A stretch of DNA of 64,000 nucleotides. Source: an uncultured Kiloniellaceae bacterium. Its GTDB lineage: Bacteria > Pseudomonadota > Alphaproteobacteria > Kiloniellales > Kiloniellaceae. The notes beneath the pieces are model-generated. The model saw only the letters and a list, made by a program, of their open reading frames with translations, made no database searches and was not told the origin of the DNA. The stretch lies in the NCBI GenBank assembly GCA_947493695.1, contig CANLSF010000003.1, positions 62,001 to 126,000 on the forward strand. Direction: 5' to 3'. This document shows positions 45,684-55,004 of this stretch, in pieces. The position numbers were made by a program, and so were the translations under genes. Each line of letters opens with the position of its first letter. Position 1 is the first letter of the stretch.

Positions 45684-46622
45684 ATGCGAACGCAGACCAG
45701 AGTGACAACTCTACCCAAAGCAACGAGCGTAGGCTTTCATCGTCTTGCGGTATTTGGGCTTATTTCAATTGCACTTCTCCTTGCGGCACAGTCAGTGCGG
45801 GCAGCCCCCTCCGCCGAGCTCTGGCAGCGCTGGAGCGCACATGATCCCGCCTCCACTGTTGTTTTACAGCACGATGCCTGGGACCAGTTCCTGACGCGCT
45901 ACGTCTCTGAACAGGCCGACGGCGTCAACCGGGTCGACTATGCAGGCGTCACCCGCGCGGACAAACGCAAGCTCGCAGACTACATCGATGCTCTGACGGC
46001 AACACGGGTCACCGGGTTAAACCGCGGCGAACAACAGGCTTACTGGGTAAACCTCTACAATGCCCTCACGGTCATTACGATCCTGGATGCTTTTCCCGTT
46101 GCCTCTATCCGCGACATCGATATCTCCCCCGGTATCTTCAGCGATGGCCCCTGGGGCAAGAAACTGGTGAAGATCGAAAACGAGGAAGTCAGCCTCGACG
46201 ACATCGAGCACCGCATTCTTCGTCCGATCTGGCGGGATCCACGCATCCACTACGCCGTCAACTGTGCATCAATCGGTTGCCCGAATCTGCGCACCGAGGC
46301 CATGACTGCGGCCAATACGGAAGACTACCTGAACGCTGGCGCTGTCGAGTACATCAATCACCGGCGCGGGGCCGAGATGGTGAGAGGCAAACTGGTCGTC
46401 TCCAGCATCTATGACTGGTTCGAAGATGACTTCGGCGGAAATGACGCCGGCGTCATTGCGCATCTGCGCCAATACGCCAAACCGGGGCTGAAGGCAGCAC
46501 TGGCGAATGTCAGCAAGGTCGATGATGACCGTTACGACTGGGACCTGAACGGTACAGTGGCCTTCACCAAAACGACAAAAAAACGAAAAGCCGCTCCCGC
46601 GTGGCGTAGTCGTGGCAGCTGA
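45684..46622 (+). CDS. DUF547 domain protein, exported
   Basis: A 312-residue protein with a signal peptide (FGLISIALLLAAQSVRAAP, cleavage near residue 42) and a DUF547 domain (about 85-240). Visible DUF547 features: YWVNLYNALTVITILDAFP near 116, the SLDDIEHRILRP block near 172, and the conserved HYAVNCASIGCPNL with two Cys near 195. The domain's function is unknown; the conserved Asn, His and Cys residues hint at an enzyme. AGGAGAAG precedes the ATG. Its stop overlaps the GTG of the downstream glycosyltransferase by 11 bases, so the two are co-expressed. Confidence 0.88.
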   Translation: MRTQTRVTTLPKATSVGFHRLAVFGLISIALLLAAQSVRAAPSAELWQRWSAHDPASTVVLQHDAWDQFLTRYVSEQADGVNRVDYAGVTRADKRKLADYIDALTATRVTGLNRGEQQAYWVNLYNALTVITILDAFPVASIRDIDISPGIFSDGPWGKKLVKIENEEVSLDDIEHRILRPIWRDPRIHYAVNCASIGCPNLRTEAMTAANTEDYLNAGAVEYINHRRGAEMVRGKLVVSSIYDWFEDDFGGNDAGVIAHLRQYAKPGLKAALANVSKVDDDRYDWDLNGTVAFTKTTKKRKAAPAWRSRGS

Positions 46623-48093
46623 CCGCTCTCCTATTCTCAGTCACCTTACGAGCAGGACCGCAGCCATCACCAGGGGGCTTTACGGTCTTGGTCTGGCTGT
46701 TTCTTCTTTACTCCTGCTTTTGCTCTCACATCACCCGGTCACCGTAAAGATTATCGGCATCCATCCCATTCTCTGGCTTGTCGGGATCGCTATGCTCGCA
46801 GGCGCACTTTACCTCGTGCTCTGCCGTAACATTATTCTGGGAAGCCTGAACGAACATGGCGTGAGCGGAAGCTTCACATGCCTTCTGCTGGTCGGACTTG
46901 TGATGCGCCTGCTTATGCTGCCGTCCACGCCGATGCTCGAAAACGACTATTTCCGTTACCTCTGGGATGGCGCCGTAACCGCGGCTGCTGAAAACCCTTA
47001 TGCGCATGCCCCACAGTCCATTGCGGAGGGCAACGCGCCCGATAGCTTGAAAAAGCTCGCCAACACGTCCGGCGGCTTGCTGGACCGGGTAAGCTATCCA
47101 ACGCTGAAATCCATATATCCCCCCGTTGCTCAGATCTCGTTCCTGCTGGCAAACTGGCTTGAGCCCTTCAGCCTAATGGCCTGGCGAACGGTCATCTTCG
47201 GTTTTGATCTGGTTTCGCTCGGTCTGCTGATTGCCGTCATGCGACACCTCGGGCGGCCGATGCTCTGGTCGGCGATTTACTGGTGCAATCCACTGCTGGT
47301 GAAGGAATTCTTCAATTCGGCACACATGGATGCGGGGCTTGTGCCCTTCTTGCTCGCCACCCTCCTCCTTGTCCTCAAAAGCCGACTGACCTGGGCAGGC
47401 GTGACACTGGCGCTCGCGAGCGGATGCAAAGTCTGGCCGGTCCTGTTGCTTCCGACCCTGGTCAGGCCTCTCATCCGGAACTGGCGGCAGGCGCTGCCGA
47501 CACTCCTCGTCTTCGCAGCAATCACGGGCCTCCTCGCGACGCCTCTTCTCTGGACAGGATTCACACAGGACTCCGGATTTGTCGCCTACTCCCAATCCTG
47601 GCAACGCAACGATGCTCTGTTCGGATTGGTTGCCTGGTTCTCCGACACCGCACTTGAGGCGCTAGCTCTCACGTCTCTTGACGGTGGTCGTATCGCACGC
47701 TTTGCCGTTGCGCTGGTGATCGCCTTTGCGGCAGTCGGTATCAACCTCAAAGACATCAGGGAACCGGTCGATGTCGCGCGGCGTTTTCTTTTCATCGCTG
47801 CCCTGCTCTTCCTGCTCAGCCCGACACAGTACCCCTGGTACTACAGCTGGATCTTACCGTTCCTGGCGATCCTGCCCTCCATGCCCCTGCTGCTGCTGAC
47901 CGCGCTGCTGCCGCTCTATTACCTGCGCTTCTATTTCGAAGTCTTTGACTTCGCCGCCACCGCAGAGACCCTGCTTGCCTGGCTGCAGTTCGGCCCGGTT
48001 CTCGCGTTACTGGCCTGGCAATGGATGAAAGACCGGCAAAGAGAGCCCCTATCCGGTCATCCCACCCCCCACGGAAAGCTTCCCGAAACATGA
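46612..48093 (+). CDS. GT-C type membrane glycosyltransferase (mannosyltransferase-like)
   Basis: A 493-residue protein with about 11-13 hydrophobic segments, of the GT-C superfamily that uses polyprenyl-phosphate sugars on the outer face of the inner membrane. The catalytic-loop signature DYFRYLWDGAVTAAAENPYA lies near residue 105, close to that of alpha-mannosyltransferases of the GT87/PIG-M kind. The GTG start overlaps the DUF547 stop by 11 bases, and the stop overlaps the next gene's ATG (ATGA). The sugar and acceptor are unknown. Confidence 0.82.
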   Translation: MAADRSPILSHLTSRTAAITRGLYGLGLAVSSLLLLLLSHHPVTVKIIGIHPILWLVGIAMLAGALYLVLCRNIILGSLNEHGVSGSFTCLLLVGLVMRLLMLPSTPMLENDYFRYLWDGAVTAAAENPYAHAPQSIAEGNAPDSLKKLANTSGGLLDRVSYPTLKSIYPPVAQISFLLANWLEPFSLMAWRTVIFGFDLVSLGLLIAVMRHLGRPMLWSAIYWCNPLLVKEFFNSAHMDAGLVPFLLATLLLVLKSRLTWAGVTLALASGCKVWPVLLLPTLVRPLIRNWRQALPTLLVFAAITGLLATPLLWTGFTQDSGFVAYSQSWQRNDALFGLVAWFSDTALEALALTSLDGGRIARFAVALVIAFAAVGINLKDIREPVDVARRFLFIAALLFLLSPTQYPWYYSWILPFLAILPSMPLLLLTALLPLYYLRFYFEVFDFAATAETLLAWLQFGPVLALLAWQWMKDRQREPLSGHPTPHGKLPET

Positions 48094-48791
48094 AACCTGT
48101 ACCTCATATCACCACGATTATTCCTGCGCTGAATGAAGAGGCATCAATCGGCAAGGTCATCGCCGCTATTCCAAATTGGGTGAACGAGATTATCGTGGTC
48201 GACAACGGCTCCAGTGACAATACCGCAGGGGTCGCAAAAGAGGCTGGTGCAACGGTGATTTCCGAACCCCGGCGCGGTTACGGCCAGGCCTGTCAGCGCG
48301 GACTGGCGCATGTCGAAGCATCTGATGTGATTGTCTTCCTGGATGCCGACTACAGCGATTACCCGGACGAAATGGATTTGCTGGTCGAGCCGATCCTCTC
48401 GGGTCAGGCCGACATGGTGGTCGGTTCACGCACCCTCCTCGGCAACCCGCGTGATTCCCTTACACCTCAGCAACGCGCGGGCAATCGCTTCGCCTGCGCA
48501 CTGATCCATCTGATCTGGCGCACCCGCTACACCGACCTCGGCCCCTTCCGCGCGATCAGCCGGTCTGCCCTTGAGCTGCTCGATCTGCGCGATCAGGATT
48601 TCGGCTGGACCGTTGAAATGCAGGTCAAGGCCTCTCAGCGAAAACTCTGCGTGCGTGAAGTGCCGGTTAGTTACCGCCGGCGCATCGGGCAATCGAAAAT
48701 TTCCGGCACGCTCAAGGGAACAGTCCTCGCAGGCACAAAAATCATCTACGTCATCCTGGCCGCCATGATCGGACAGCGTTTCGCACAGTAG
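48090..48791 (+). CDS. Glycosyltransferase family 2 (polyprenyl-phosphate hexose synthase-like)
   Basis: A 233-residue cytoplasmic GT-A fold protein. Motifs: TTIIPALNEEASIGKVIAAI at the start, IIVVDNGSSDNTAGVAKEAG near residue 38, and the metal-binding VIFLDADYSDYP near 90; the acceptor side shows GSRTLLGNPRDSL and DLGPFRAISRSAL. This is the branch related to dolichol-phosphate mannose synthases. A likely role is to make the polyprenyl-phosphate sugar used by the GT-C enzyme encoded just upstream, with which it overlaps by four bases. The ATG at 48090 is used; an in-frame start at 48021 would lie inside the GT-C gene. Confidence 0.88.
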   Translation: MKPVPHITTIIPALNEEASIGKVIAAIPNWVNEIIVVDNGSSDNTAGVAKEAGATVISEPRRGYGQACQRGLAHVEASDVIVFLDADYSDYPDEMDLLVEPILSGQADMVVGSRTLLGNPRDSLTPQQRAGNRFACALIHLIWRTRYTDLGPFRAISRSALELLDLRDQDFGWTVEMQVKASQRKLCVREVPVSYRRRIGQSKISGTLKGTVLAGTKIIYVILAAMIGQRFAQ

Positions 48792-48835
48792 TCCACCCTC
48801 TCGCAACGCTTCACAGGAATACAAAGCCAGCTTCC

Positions 48836-49741
48836 CTAAGGACCCGTATTTCTCATTGGACGAAGGACCTTCCATTCGAGCCGCACACCGAGCGTGGCGA
48901 TTGCAATCATCGCGACCCCAATCATCTGTGCAAGCGTAAGCAGGTGACCGTAGACAAGATAGTCCAACAAGATCGCGACCACCGGGTAGATGAAGGACAG
49001 AATGGCGATCAAAGCCATGGGAAGCTTTTGAAAGGCTGAGTACAGCAGCACATACTCGACGCCCGTATGCAGAACTCCCAGAGAGATCAGAAAGAACCAT
49101 TCTTGTCCGACGGGGCTTTGCGAAAACTCGACGAACGGCAGCACCAGAAACACGCCGACGCTCACCTGTATGAACGCGATGACCGCAGGTGGCACACCCC
49201 TCACCCACTTTGAGAAGACGATGGTGAAGGAGTAGAGCGTTGTCGCCAACAGCGTGAAGACAATCCCCCGGACATAGTCGCCCTGCATCGCTTCAGGAAC
49301 CCCGATTACACCGAGAAGACCGGCAAAGGCAAAGGCAGTCCAACTCAGCTTATGACGGTCAATGCGTTCGGAGAAGAACACAGCGCCCATCAGCAGAATG
49401 ATGAAAGGGTTCACGTGGTAAACGATCGTCACGATCGAGATTGATGTCAGGTTGAGTGCCTCAAACATCAACACCCAGTTATAAACCAGAAAAGTCCCGC
49501 CGAGGCAGATAAAGGCAAGGTTACGGGCCCGCCAATCGGTTTGCTGGAACAATCCCCTAAAGGAACAGTAAACACCCAGCGCAAGCGCACCAAAGAGACA
49601 TCGATAAAAAACGACCGTAAAGGGCGGCTGCGCGGATTCCACCGCGAAGACACCTATGCTGCCCGCAATCGCCATCGCAGCAGCCATCTCCACCACACCG
49701 CTACGGACGCTGCCTGAGCCGGTTTTGAAACTTGAATCCAT
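48836..49741 (-). CDS. EamA/DMT family transporter
   Basis: A 301-residue inner-membrane protein with ten hydrophobic segments arranged as two EamA repeats (about 12-140 and 155-290), of the drug/metabolite transporter superfamily. These usually export amino acids or small metabolites. Family-like blocks: PPFTVVFYRCLFGALALGVY near residue 40, and GVLHTGVEYVLLYSAFQKLP near 225. It is divergent from a LysR-type regulator gene, which probably controls it in response to the exported compound. Confidence 0.9.
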   Translation of the reverse strand: MDSSFKTGSGSVRSGVVEMAAAMAIAGSIGVFAVESAQPPFTVVFYRCLFGALALGVYCSFRGLFQQTDWRARNLAFICLGGTFLVYNWVLMFEALNLTSISIVTIVYHVNPFIILLMGAVFFSERIDRHKLSWTAFAFAGLLGVIGVPEAMQGDYVRGIVFTLLATTLYSFTIVFSKWVRGVPPAVIAFIQVSVGVFLVLPFVEFSQSPVGQEWFFLISLGVLHTGVEYVLLYSAFQKLPMALIAILSFIYPVVAILLDYLVYGHLLTLAQMIGVAMIAIATLGVRLEWKVLRPMRNTGP

Positions 49742-49755
49742 AGAAGCGCTGCTCC

Positions 49756-49793
49756 CAATCTGAAAATTCGAACAAGATTTGATTTTCAGATTG
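49756..49793. promoter_or_regulatory. 12-bp perfect inverted repeat in the eamA-lysR divergent promoter
   Basis: CAATCTGAAAAT (49756-49767) and ATTTTCAGATTG (49782-49793) are perfect inverted copies with a 14-base spacer. It lies just upstream of the EamA gene start (49741) and 65 bases from the LysR start (49858), the usual place for a LysR-type operator. It could also form a hairpin in the transporter mRNA leader. Confidence 0.6.
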
Positions 49794-49857
49794 CGGCAGG
49801 ATCAATTATCATAAAAACGAATATTAATGATATTAAAATCACCAATTGAGATTTTAA

Positions 49858-50724
49858 ATGAAACCGGATCTTGATATCGATCTACTGCGCGCCTTTTTGG
49901 CAGTGGCTGACAGCGCCAGTTTTACCGCAGCGTCGCAACGCCTTGGCCGGGTGCAGTCGGCCATAAGCGCACAGATTAAAAAGCTCGAGCAGGCCGTTGG
50001 AGCGGATGTTTTCAGTCGCGGACGTGGACGGAGCGTTTCCCTGACCGATTCAGGAGAAGCCCTCGCGGTCTATGCACGCCGCATGCTGGCGCTGAATGAG
50101 GAAGCTCTGGCGGCGGTCGGTCGGCGTACCATGCAGGGTCGCATCCGCCTGGGCACGACCGACACCTACGCGCAAAGCTACCTGCCCAGCGTCTTATCTC
50201 TCTTCACACAGGCCAACCCCGGCGTCGAACTGGAAGTGCTTTGCAAAAACAGTCGCGCGCTACTCACCGCTCTGGACCGAGACGCATTGGATCTGGCACT
50301 GATTACCCGACAAGATGATCGGAAGGACGGCGTACTGGTTCGGCGAGAGCCTCTCGCCTGGGCCGCCGCACGGAACTACCCGCTGCCGCAAGACGGTCCT
50401 CTGCCATTGGCGTTCATGCCGGAAGGCTGTGCTTTTCGTGCTGCCGCGCTTCCGGCACTAGATAAGGCGGGACGGAGTTGGCGGATCGCACTTCATAGCG
50501 AGGGACCTGCCGGCGTACGGGCAGCCGTGTCCGCTGGACTGGCGATTACAGTGTTGCCGAGGAGCACCCTGGGGCCTCTTCTCGTCTCGCTTGGGGAACA
50601 GCAGGGCTTTCCCGGGCTGCCCCCAATCGAAATCGCGGTACACCGCAATCCGAAATCTCAATCAGCAGCTGTCTTACAATTAACTGAAGACATTGCTGCG
50701 AGCCTCGGATTTTTAGCGACCTAG
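49858..50724 (+). CDS. LysR-type transcriptional regulator
   Basis: A 288-residue regulator. The N-terminal winged helix-turn-helix is clear (LRAFLAVADSASFTAASQRL, then VQSAISAQIKKLEQAVGADV), followed by a linker helix and a substrate-binding domain from about residue 90 (GRIRLGTTDTYAQSYLPSVL). It is divergent from the EamA transporter gene and probably acts on the large inverted repeat between them. Its stop is one base from the stop of the convergent DUF3291 gene. Confidence 0.93.
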   Translation: MKPDLDIDLLRAFLAVADSASFTAASQRLGRVQSAISAQIKKLEQAVGADVFSRGRGRSVSLTDSGEALAVYARRMLALNEEALAAVGRRTMQGRIRLGTTDTYAQSYLPSVLSLFTQANPGVELEVLCKNSRALLTALDRDALDLALITRQDDRKDGVLVRREPLAWAAARNYPLPQDGPLPLAFMPEGCAFRAAALPALDKAGRSWRIALHSEGPAGVRAAVSAGLAITVLPRSTLGPLLVSLGEQQGFPGLPPIEIAVHRNPKSQSAAVLQLTEDIAASLGFLAT

Positions 50725-50725
50725 T

Positions 50726-51187
50726 TTAAGCGCAGCGGGATTTCTGCCAGAGCTTCGCGGACCTCAGTTCGGCCCAGCCAAAAGCCTCATCACTGGGGCC
50801 ATGTGTTCTGAGATGTTCTAGTTTCGCCTTGGCCTCTGCCATATCGGGCAGATGATCTTCCTCGACCCACCACATGACGAATTGATGCTCGGTCATCTTG
50901 CCGAACCACTCATCACGGCGTTCGTAGAACTTGCGGTGCAGCGTTCCCCAGACGAAGCGCTCCAGATCTTCAGCGCTCTTCCAGACGGAGACATTAGCAA
51001 TGATCAGAGGGTCATCGAAGGCCTGGACGGAGGTAGCGTTGCCGCTGTCGTCCTGAAACCGCCAGATAAAGCCCGGCATGCGCTCCGCAAGGCCATTGAT
51101 CCGATCCAGATTGTCGGCAAAGTCAGCAATATCAGGGTGATCGATCGGCTGCGACAGGCGGCCGATATTCAGTTCTGCAAGATACAT
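50726..51187 (-). CDS. DUF3291 family protein
   Basis: A 153-residue cytoplasmic protein with the DUF3291 pattern: YLAELNIGRLSQPIDHPDIA at the start, INGLAERMPGFIWRF near residue 30, NVSVWKSAEDLERFVWGTLH near 68, and HQFVMWWVEEDHLPDMAEAK near 100. The fold is of the ferredoxin-like dimeric alpha-beta barrel type, similar to monooxygenase-like (ABM) proteins. No biochemical role is established to my knowledge. Expressed alone, convergent with the LysR gene. Confidence 0.85.
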   Translation of the reverse strand: MYLAELNIGRLSQPIDHPDIADFADNLDRINGLAERMPGFIWRFQDDSGNATSVQAFDDPLIIANVSVWKSAEDLERFVWGTLHRKFYERRDEWFGKMTEHQFVMWWVEEDHLPDMAEAKAKLEHLRTHGPSDEAFGWAELRSAKLWQKSRCA

Positions 51188-51356
51188 AGAATAGTCCCTC
51201 TCCCTTTTTTATCAGAGCACTAGCTATGCTCAACTCGAGGGGAATCTCAAGTCTGTTGTTGCCCGCCTTGCCCGCTCCCCCTGCGTTCTGTATGTCTTTT
51301 TAAGTCTCCAGCCCTTCAACCAAGCCACCTCTTCGCAGCTGTCGAAAGTCATAGCC

Positions 51357-51866
51357 TTGCCTCTTGTCGCATTCACCGATCTCGTTTCACAGGTTCCGAA
51401 GGGAATGCGCCTGCTTGGCCTTGACCCGGGGACCAAAACAATCGGTCTTGCGATATCAGACGGCGGCTTCATGGTCGCCTCCCCCATTGGCACGATCCGC
51501 CGCAGTAAATTCATGAAAGACGCCGAAGAACTTGCGGCGGTTTGCAAGGAACGGGATGTCGGCGGCCTGATCATGGGTTTACCGGTCAATATGGACGGCA
51601 CCGAAGGACCGCGCTGCCAGTCCGTGCGCCAGCTGGCGCAAAATCTGGTCGACAAGGCGGGTTTCACCCAGCCGATTGCCTTTTGGGACGAACGTCTCTC
51701 GACTTCGGCTGTGGAGCGTTTCCTGGTCGGAGAAGCTGACATGACGCGAAAACGCCGTGCGGACGTGGTCGATAAAATGGCCGCGGCTTACATTTTACAA
51801 GGCGCACTGGATGCGCTGGCGAATCAGACCGCAGATCCGACCCCCGAACTTCCCCCAACCCTGTGA
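51357..51866 (+). CDS. ruvX: Holliday junction resolvase-like RuvX/YqgF
   Basis: RNase H-fold nuclease of the YqgF family, required for 16S rRNA 5'-end maturation and proposed to resolve Holliday junctions. The 169-residue protein has the catalytic start MRLLGLDPGTKTIGLAISDG, GLIMGLPVNMDGTEGPRCQS near residue 65, WDERLSTSAVERFL near 115 and a final RRADVVDKMAAAYILQGALD. The TTG at 51357 adds 16 residues before the core, as is usual in Alphaproteobacteria; the ATG at 51405 is the alternative. AEC transporter gene follows 11 bases downstream. Confidence 0.93.
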   Translation: MPLVAFTDLVSQVPKGMRLLGLDPGTKTIGLAISDGGFMVASPIGTIRRSKFMKDAEELAAVCKERDVGGLIMGLPVNMDGTEGPRCQSVRQLAQNLVDKAGFTQPIAFWDERLSTSAVERFLVGEADMTRKRRADVVDKMAAAYILQGALDALANQTADPTPELPPTL

Positions 51867-51877
51867 AGCGATAGTCC

Positions 51878-52792
51878 ATGGGGTTCGTACTCGAAGCAAC
51901 GCTGCCGATCTTCCTGTTGATTGTGATCGGGTTTCTGCTGCGCTGGAGAGGTTTCATCGATCGCCCGGCCTGGGAAGCGGTCGAAAAACTGACCTACATG
52001 ATCCTGTTCCCGGCGCTTCTGATTCGGACGCTCGCGACAGCTGACTTCTCGGCAATGCAAGTGCTTCCGATCATCGCCGCTATCAATATTCCGCTCGTCC
52101 TTACCGCATTGATCCTGATGACCCTGGTGGCCCGCTTCATGAGCGACGGTCCCGCCCTGACCAGCATGCTCCAGGGCTTCATCAGACCGAACACCTATAT
52201 CGGACTGGCGGTTGCAGCCGGTCTTTTCGGCGAGCTGGGCTTTGCCACGGCCACCCTCGCCATCGCCGCCAGCGTGCCCCTCGTCAATCTGATCAGCGTC
52301 GTCGCGCTCAGCCGCTTTGGCAGCAACGGCTCCAGATCCTTCAAGGCCATGATACTGGCCATCGCAAAGAATCCGATCATTGTCGCTTGCGTTGTCGGGA
52401 TCCTCCTCAACATGAGCGGCACTGGCCTTCCCTCAATTTCGGATGGATTCCTGGAGATTCTCGGACGCGCTGCGCTGCCGCTTGGCCTGATCGCCGTGGG
52501 CGCCGGCCTTAAACTAAAGGGCGATGGCGGTTCTTTGGGAACACTGGTCGCGCCCGTGGTCGGCAAACTCCTGGTTCTGCCGGTCCTTACCGCGTTCACC
52601 TGCAGCCTCTTGGGTTTGAGCGGTGTGCCGGCCTATGTAGCGATCCTCTTCAACGCCCTGCCCGTCGCATCGTCATCCTTCATTTTGGCCCGTCAACTGG
52701 GTGGCGACGCCGATCTGATGGCAAGGATCATTACCATTCAAACCGCTGCGGCAATGATCACGTTGCCACTTCTGCTCGGCCTGCTGGTCTAA
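51878..52792 (+). CDS. AEC (auxin efflux carrier) family transporter
   Basis: A 304-residue inner-membrane protein with ten hydrophobic segments in two five-helix repeats. Family blocks: ATLPIFLLIVIGFLLRWRGF at the start, FIRPNTYIGLAVAAGLFGE near residue 100, and VAILFNALPVASSSFILARQ near 260 with LGGDADLMARIITIQTAA. AEC members move organic acids such as malate or malonate. Follows ruvX closely. Confidence 0.92.
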   Translation: MGFVLEATLPIFLLIVIGFLLRWRGFIDRPAWEAVEKLTYMILFPALLIRTLATADFSAMQVLPIIAAINIPLVLTALILMTLVARFMSDGPALTSMLQGFIRPNTYIGLAVAAGLFGELGFATATLAIAASVPLVNLISVVALSRFGSNGSRSFKAMILAIAKNPIIVACVVGILLNMSGTGLPSISDGFLEILGRAALPLGLIAVGAGLKLKGDGGSLGTLVAPVVGKLLVLPVLTAFTCSLLGLSGVPAYVAILFNALPVASSSFILARQLGGDADLMARIITIQTAAAMITLPLLLGLLV

Positions 52793-52852
52793 CGCCGCAA
52801 ATATATGCTTTAAGAAAGCAGCCGCCCCTCATTAAACGAGATACCAACACTC

Positions 52853-54097
52853 ATGACTGATACCTCCTCATCTCAAGTAGCGAGTGGACCGCTCTCCGGC
52901 CTTCGTGTTTTCGATTTGACCCGCATTCTCGCCGGTCCGACCTGTACACAGCTGCTCGGCGACCTCGGGGCAGATATCATCAAGATCGAGCGCCCCGGAC
53001 AAGGCGACGACACCCGAAAATGGGGCCCACCCTACATTAAGAACACTCAGGGCGAGGACACCAAGGAGAGCGCTTATTATCTCTCCTCCAACCGCAACAA
53101 GCGCTCGCTCGCCATCGATATCAGCAAGCCTGAAGGACAGACCCTCGCCAAGCGCCTGATCGCGCAGTCTGATATCCTTGTTGAGAACTACAAGGTCGGC
53201 GGACTGGCAAAGTACGGCCTTTCCTATGAAGACCTGAAAGAAGAGTTTCCCGGCCTGATCTTCTGCTCCATCACCGGCTTCGGCCAGACCGGTCCCTACG
53301 CACCGCGTGCCGGATACGACTATCTTGCCCAGGGTATCGGCGGCATCATGAGCCTGACCGGTGAAAGCGAAGGCGCGCCCATGAAAGTCGGGGTCGGCAT
53401 CGCCGATGTCATGTGCGGCATGTACGCCAGCTCGGCGATCCTGGCTGCACTTCATCACCGGACCAAAACCGGCGAAGGCCAGCACATCGATCTGGCACTT
53501 CTGGATACCCAGGTTTCCTGGCTGGTGAACGAAGGTCTGAATTATCTGACCTCAGGCAATGTGCCTAAACGGCTGGGCAACGAACACGCCAATATCGTGC
53601 CCTATAAGGTCATGCCCGCCGCCGATGGCTTTTTCATTCTCGCCGTGGGCAATGATCGCCAGTTCAAAAGCTTCTGCGACTATGCAGGCGCACCCGAACT
53701 GGCGGAAGATCCGCGTTTTATCACCAATTCCGACCGGGTCAAAAACCGCGAAGCGCTCTATGCGCTCTTGCCCGAAGTTACGAAACGCAAGACCCAGCAG
53801 GAATGGGTTGACGGCCTCGCCGGGATCCACGTGCCTTCGGGACCGGTGAACACGCTGGATCAGGTCTTCGAAGACCCTCAGGTTCAGGCGCGGGGCATGA
53901 AACTGACGATGCCTTATCCCGAAGCCCAAAGTGGCGAGCTCGACCTGATCGCAAATCCTATCAAGTACTCGGGCACCCCGGTCAGCTACCGGCGTCCCCC
54001 GCCAACTGCGGGACAGCATTCTGAGGAGGTCCTCCATGAACTGCTGGACCTGTCGGAGGATGACATCGCCGAGCTGCGCGACCAGGGCGTGATCTGA
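52853..54097 (+). CDS. Family III CoA-transferase (CaiB/BaiF)
   Basis: Moves CoA between carboxylic acids by a ping-pong mechanism on an active-site Asp. The 414-residue protein has LSGLRVFDLTRILAGPTCTQ at the start, DIIKIERPGQGDDTRKWGPP near residue 45, LSSNRNKRSLAIDISKPEGQ near 80, GFGQTGPYAPRAGYD near 140, and the catalytic Asp in DLALLDTQVSWLVNEG near 217. Substrates cannot be told; this branch includes succinyl-CoA:carboxylate transferases. It stands alone. Confidence 0.94.
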   Translation: MTDTSSSQVASGPLSGLRVFDLTRILAGPTCTQLLGDLGADIIKIERPGQGDDTRKWGPPYIKNTQGEDTKESAYYLSSNRNKRSLAIDISKPEGQTLAKRLIAQSDILVENYKVGGLAKYGLSYEDLKEEFPGLIFCSITGFGQTGPYAPRAGYDYLAQGIGGIMSLTGESEGAPMKVGVGIADVMCGMYASSAILAALHHRTKTGEGQHIDLALLDTQVSWLVNEGLNYLTSGNVPKRLGNEHANIVPYKVMPAADGFFILAVGNDRQFKSFCDYAGAPELAEDPRFITNSDRVKNREALYALLPEVTKRKTQQEWVDGLAGIHVPSGPVNTLDQVFEDPQVQARGMKLTMPYPEAQSGELDLIANPIKYSGTPVSYRRPPPTAGQHSEEVLHELLDLSEDDIAELRDQGVI

Positions 54098-54182
54098 TCG
54101 CGGTAACGCCGGGCGCGCAGGCAGCGGTGAAGGCTGTGGCAGAAACCAACCGTAAATGAAGGTGCCTGCCAGGCCGCCTCAG

Positions 54183-55004
54183 TTACCAGCGGTAACTGAG
54201 GCCGAGGAAAGCGCCAAGCTGGTTCTCGCTGCCTTCGTCGGCGACCAGCGGGCTATCAGCTGCATCGCCCAGGAGACGGCTGTATTGCACACCACCAAAA
54301 GCGCTGATGTTTTCGGTGATCCTGTATCCAAGGTCGATGCTGACACCGGCGTCCTTGAGACCGGAACCAGCATCATGCTGCGCGAAGCCGCGGGCCGATG
54401 ATCCTGACTGGGCCGCGGAAATCCCAAAGCTGTTGTCCATGTAATCGCCATTAGCCCAGGTCACGTAAGGCGTCACACCGAAATGTACCTGATCATCGAA
54501 GAATGTCCTTCCGTATTCCAGCTCAGCCGTCACTGTCATCCCATCGCGATCGCCTGTCAGATCCTGGGTGACTTCCAGCCCGGCCTCAACCAGACCGAAA
54601 TCATACCCGAGACGGCCCATCGCAACCGCACCGACATCGAGATCACCGAGTCCCTTGAGGGCTTCGTTGTCATCCTCGTCCCTTCCGCCGTCATAAAACA
54701 CGCCGAGATCGACCGTGAGGTTGTTTGCCTGATAGGGCGTCGCATAAATTCCAAGCCTGCCTTTTGTGGTGACAAGGACACGGTTGTTCCAGGAAACATC
54801 GACAATCGGAACCGCAGAAACCTCGTAGTCGTCGGAACCTTCGTAGTCTGGCCCGATCCCAGCCCCGGCCCCCAGTTCGAACGACCAACCGCTCTCAATT
54901 GACCATTCCGTGACGCTTTGAGCCGTGTCTTCCTCCTGAGCGTTCGCAGGAATCGAGCCTGAGGCCATGAGCATGACAGCAAGGGTCAGCCGTTGAAGCC
55001 GCAT
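54183..55004 (-). CDS. MipA/OmpV family outer-membrane protein
   Basis: A 273-residue predicted beta-barrel. Signal peptide LTLAVMLMASGSIPANAQEE; mature part begins SGWSFELGAGAGIGPDYEGS, the MipA/OmpV entry sequence, then alternating strands with GRLGYDFGLVEAG and a terminal ENQLGAFLGLSYRW with an aromatic last residue. MipA binds a lytic transglycosylase and PBP1B in Escherichia coli; OmpV relatives are less well understood. Divergent from pyrB. Confidence 0.92.
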   Translation of the reverse strand: MRLQRLTLAVMLMASGSIPANAQEEDTAQSVTEWSIESGWSFELGAGAGIGPDYEGSDDYEVSAVPIVDVSWNNRVLVTTKGRLGIYATPYQANNLTVDLGVFYDGGRDEDDNEALKGLGDLDVGAVAMGRLGYDFGLVEAGLEVTQDLTGDRDGMTVTAELEYGRTFFDDQVHFGVTPYVTWANGDYMDNSFGISAAQSGSSARGFAQHDAGSGLKDAGVSIDLGYRITENISAFGGVQYSRLLGDAADSPLVADEGSENQLGAFLGLSYRW

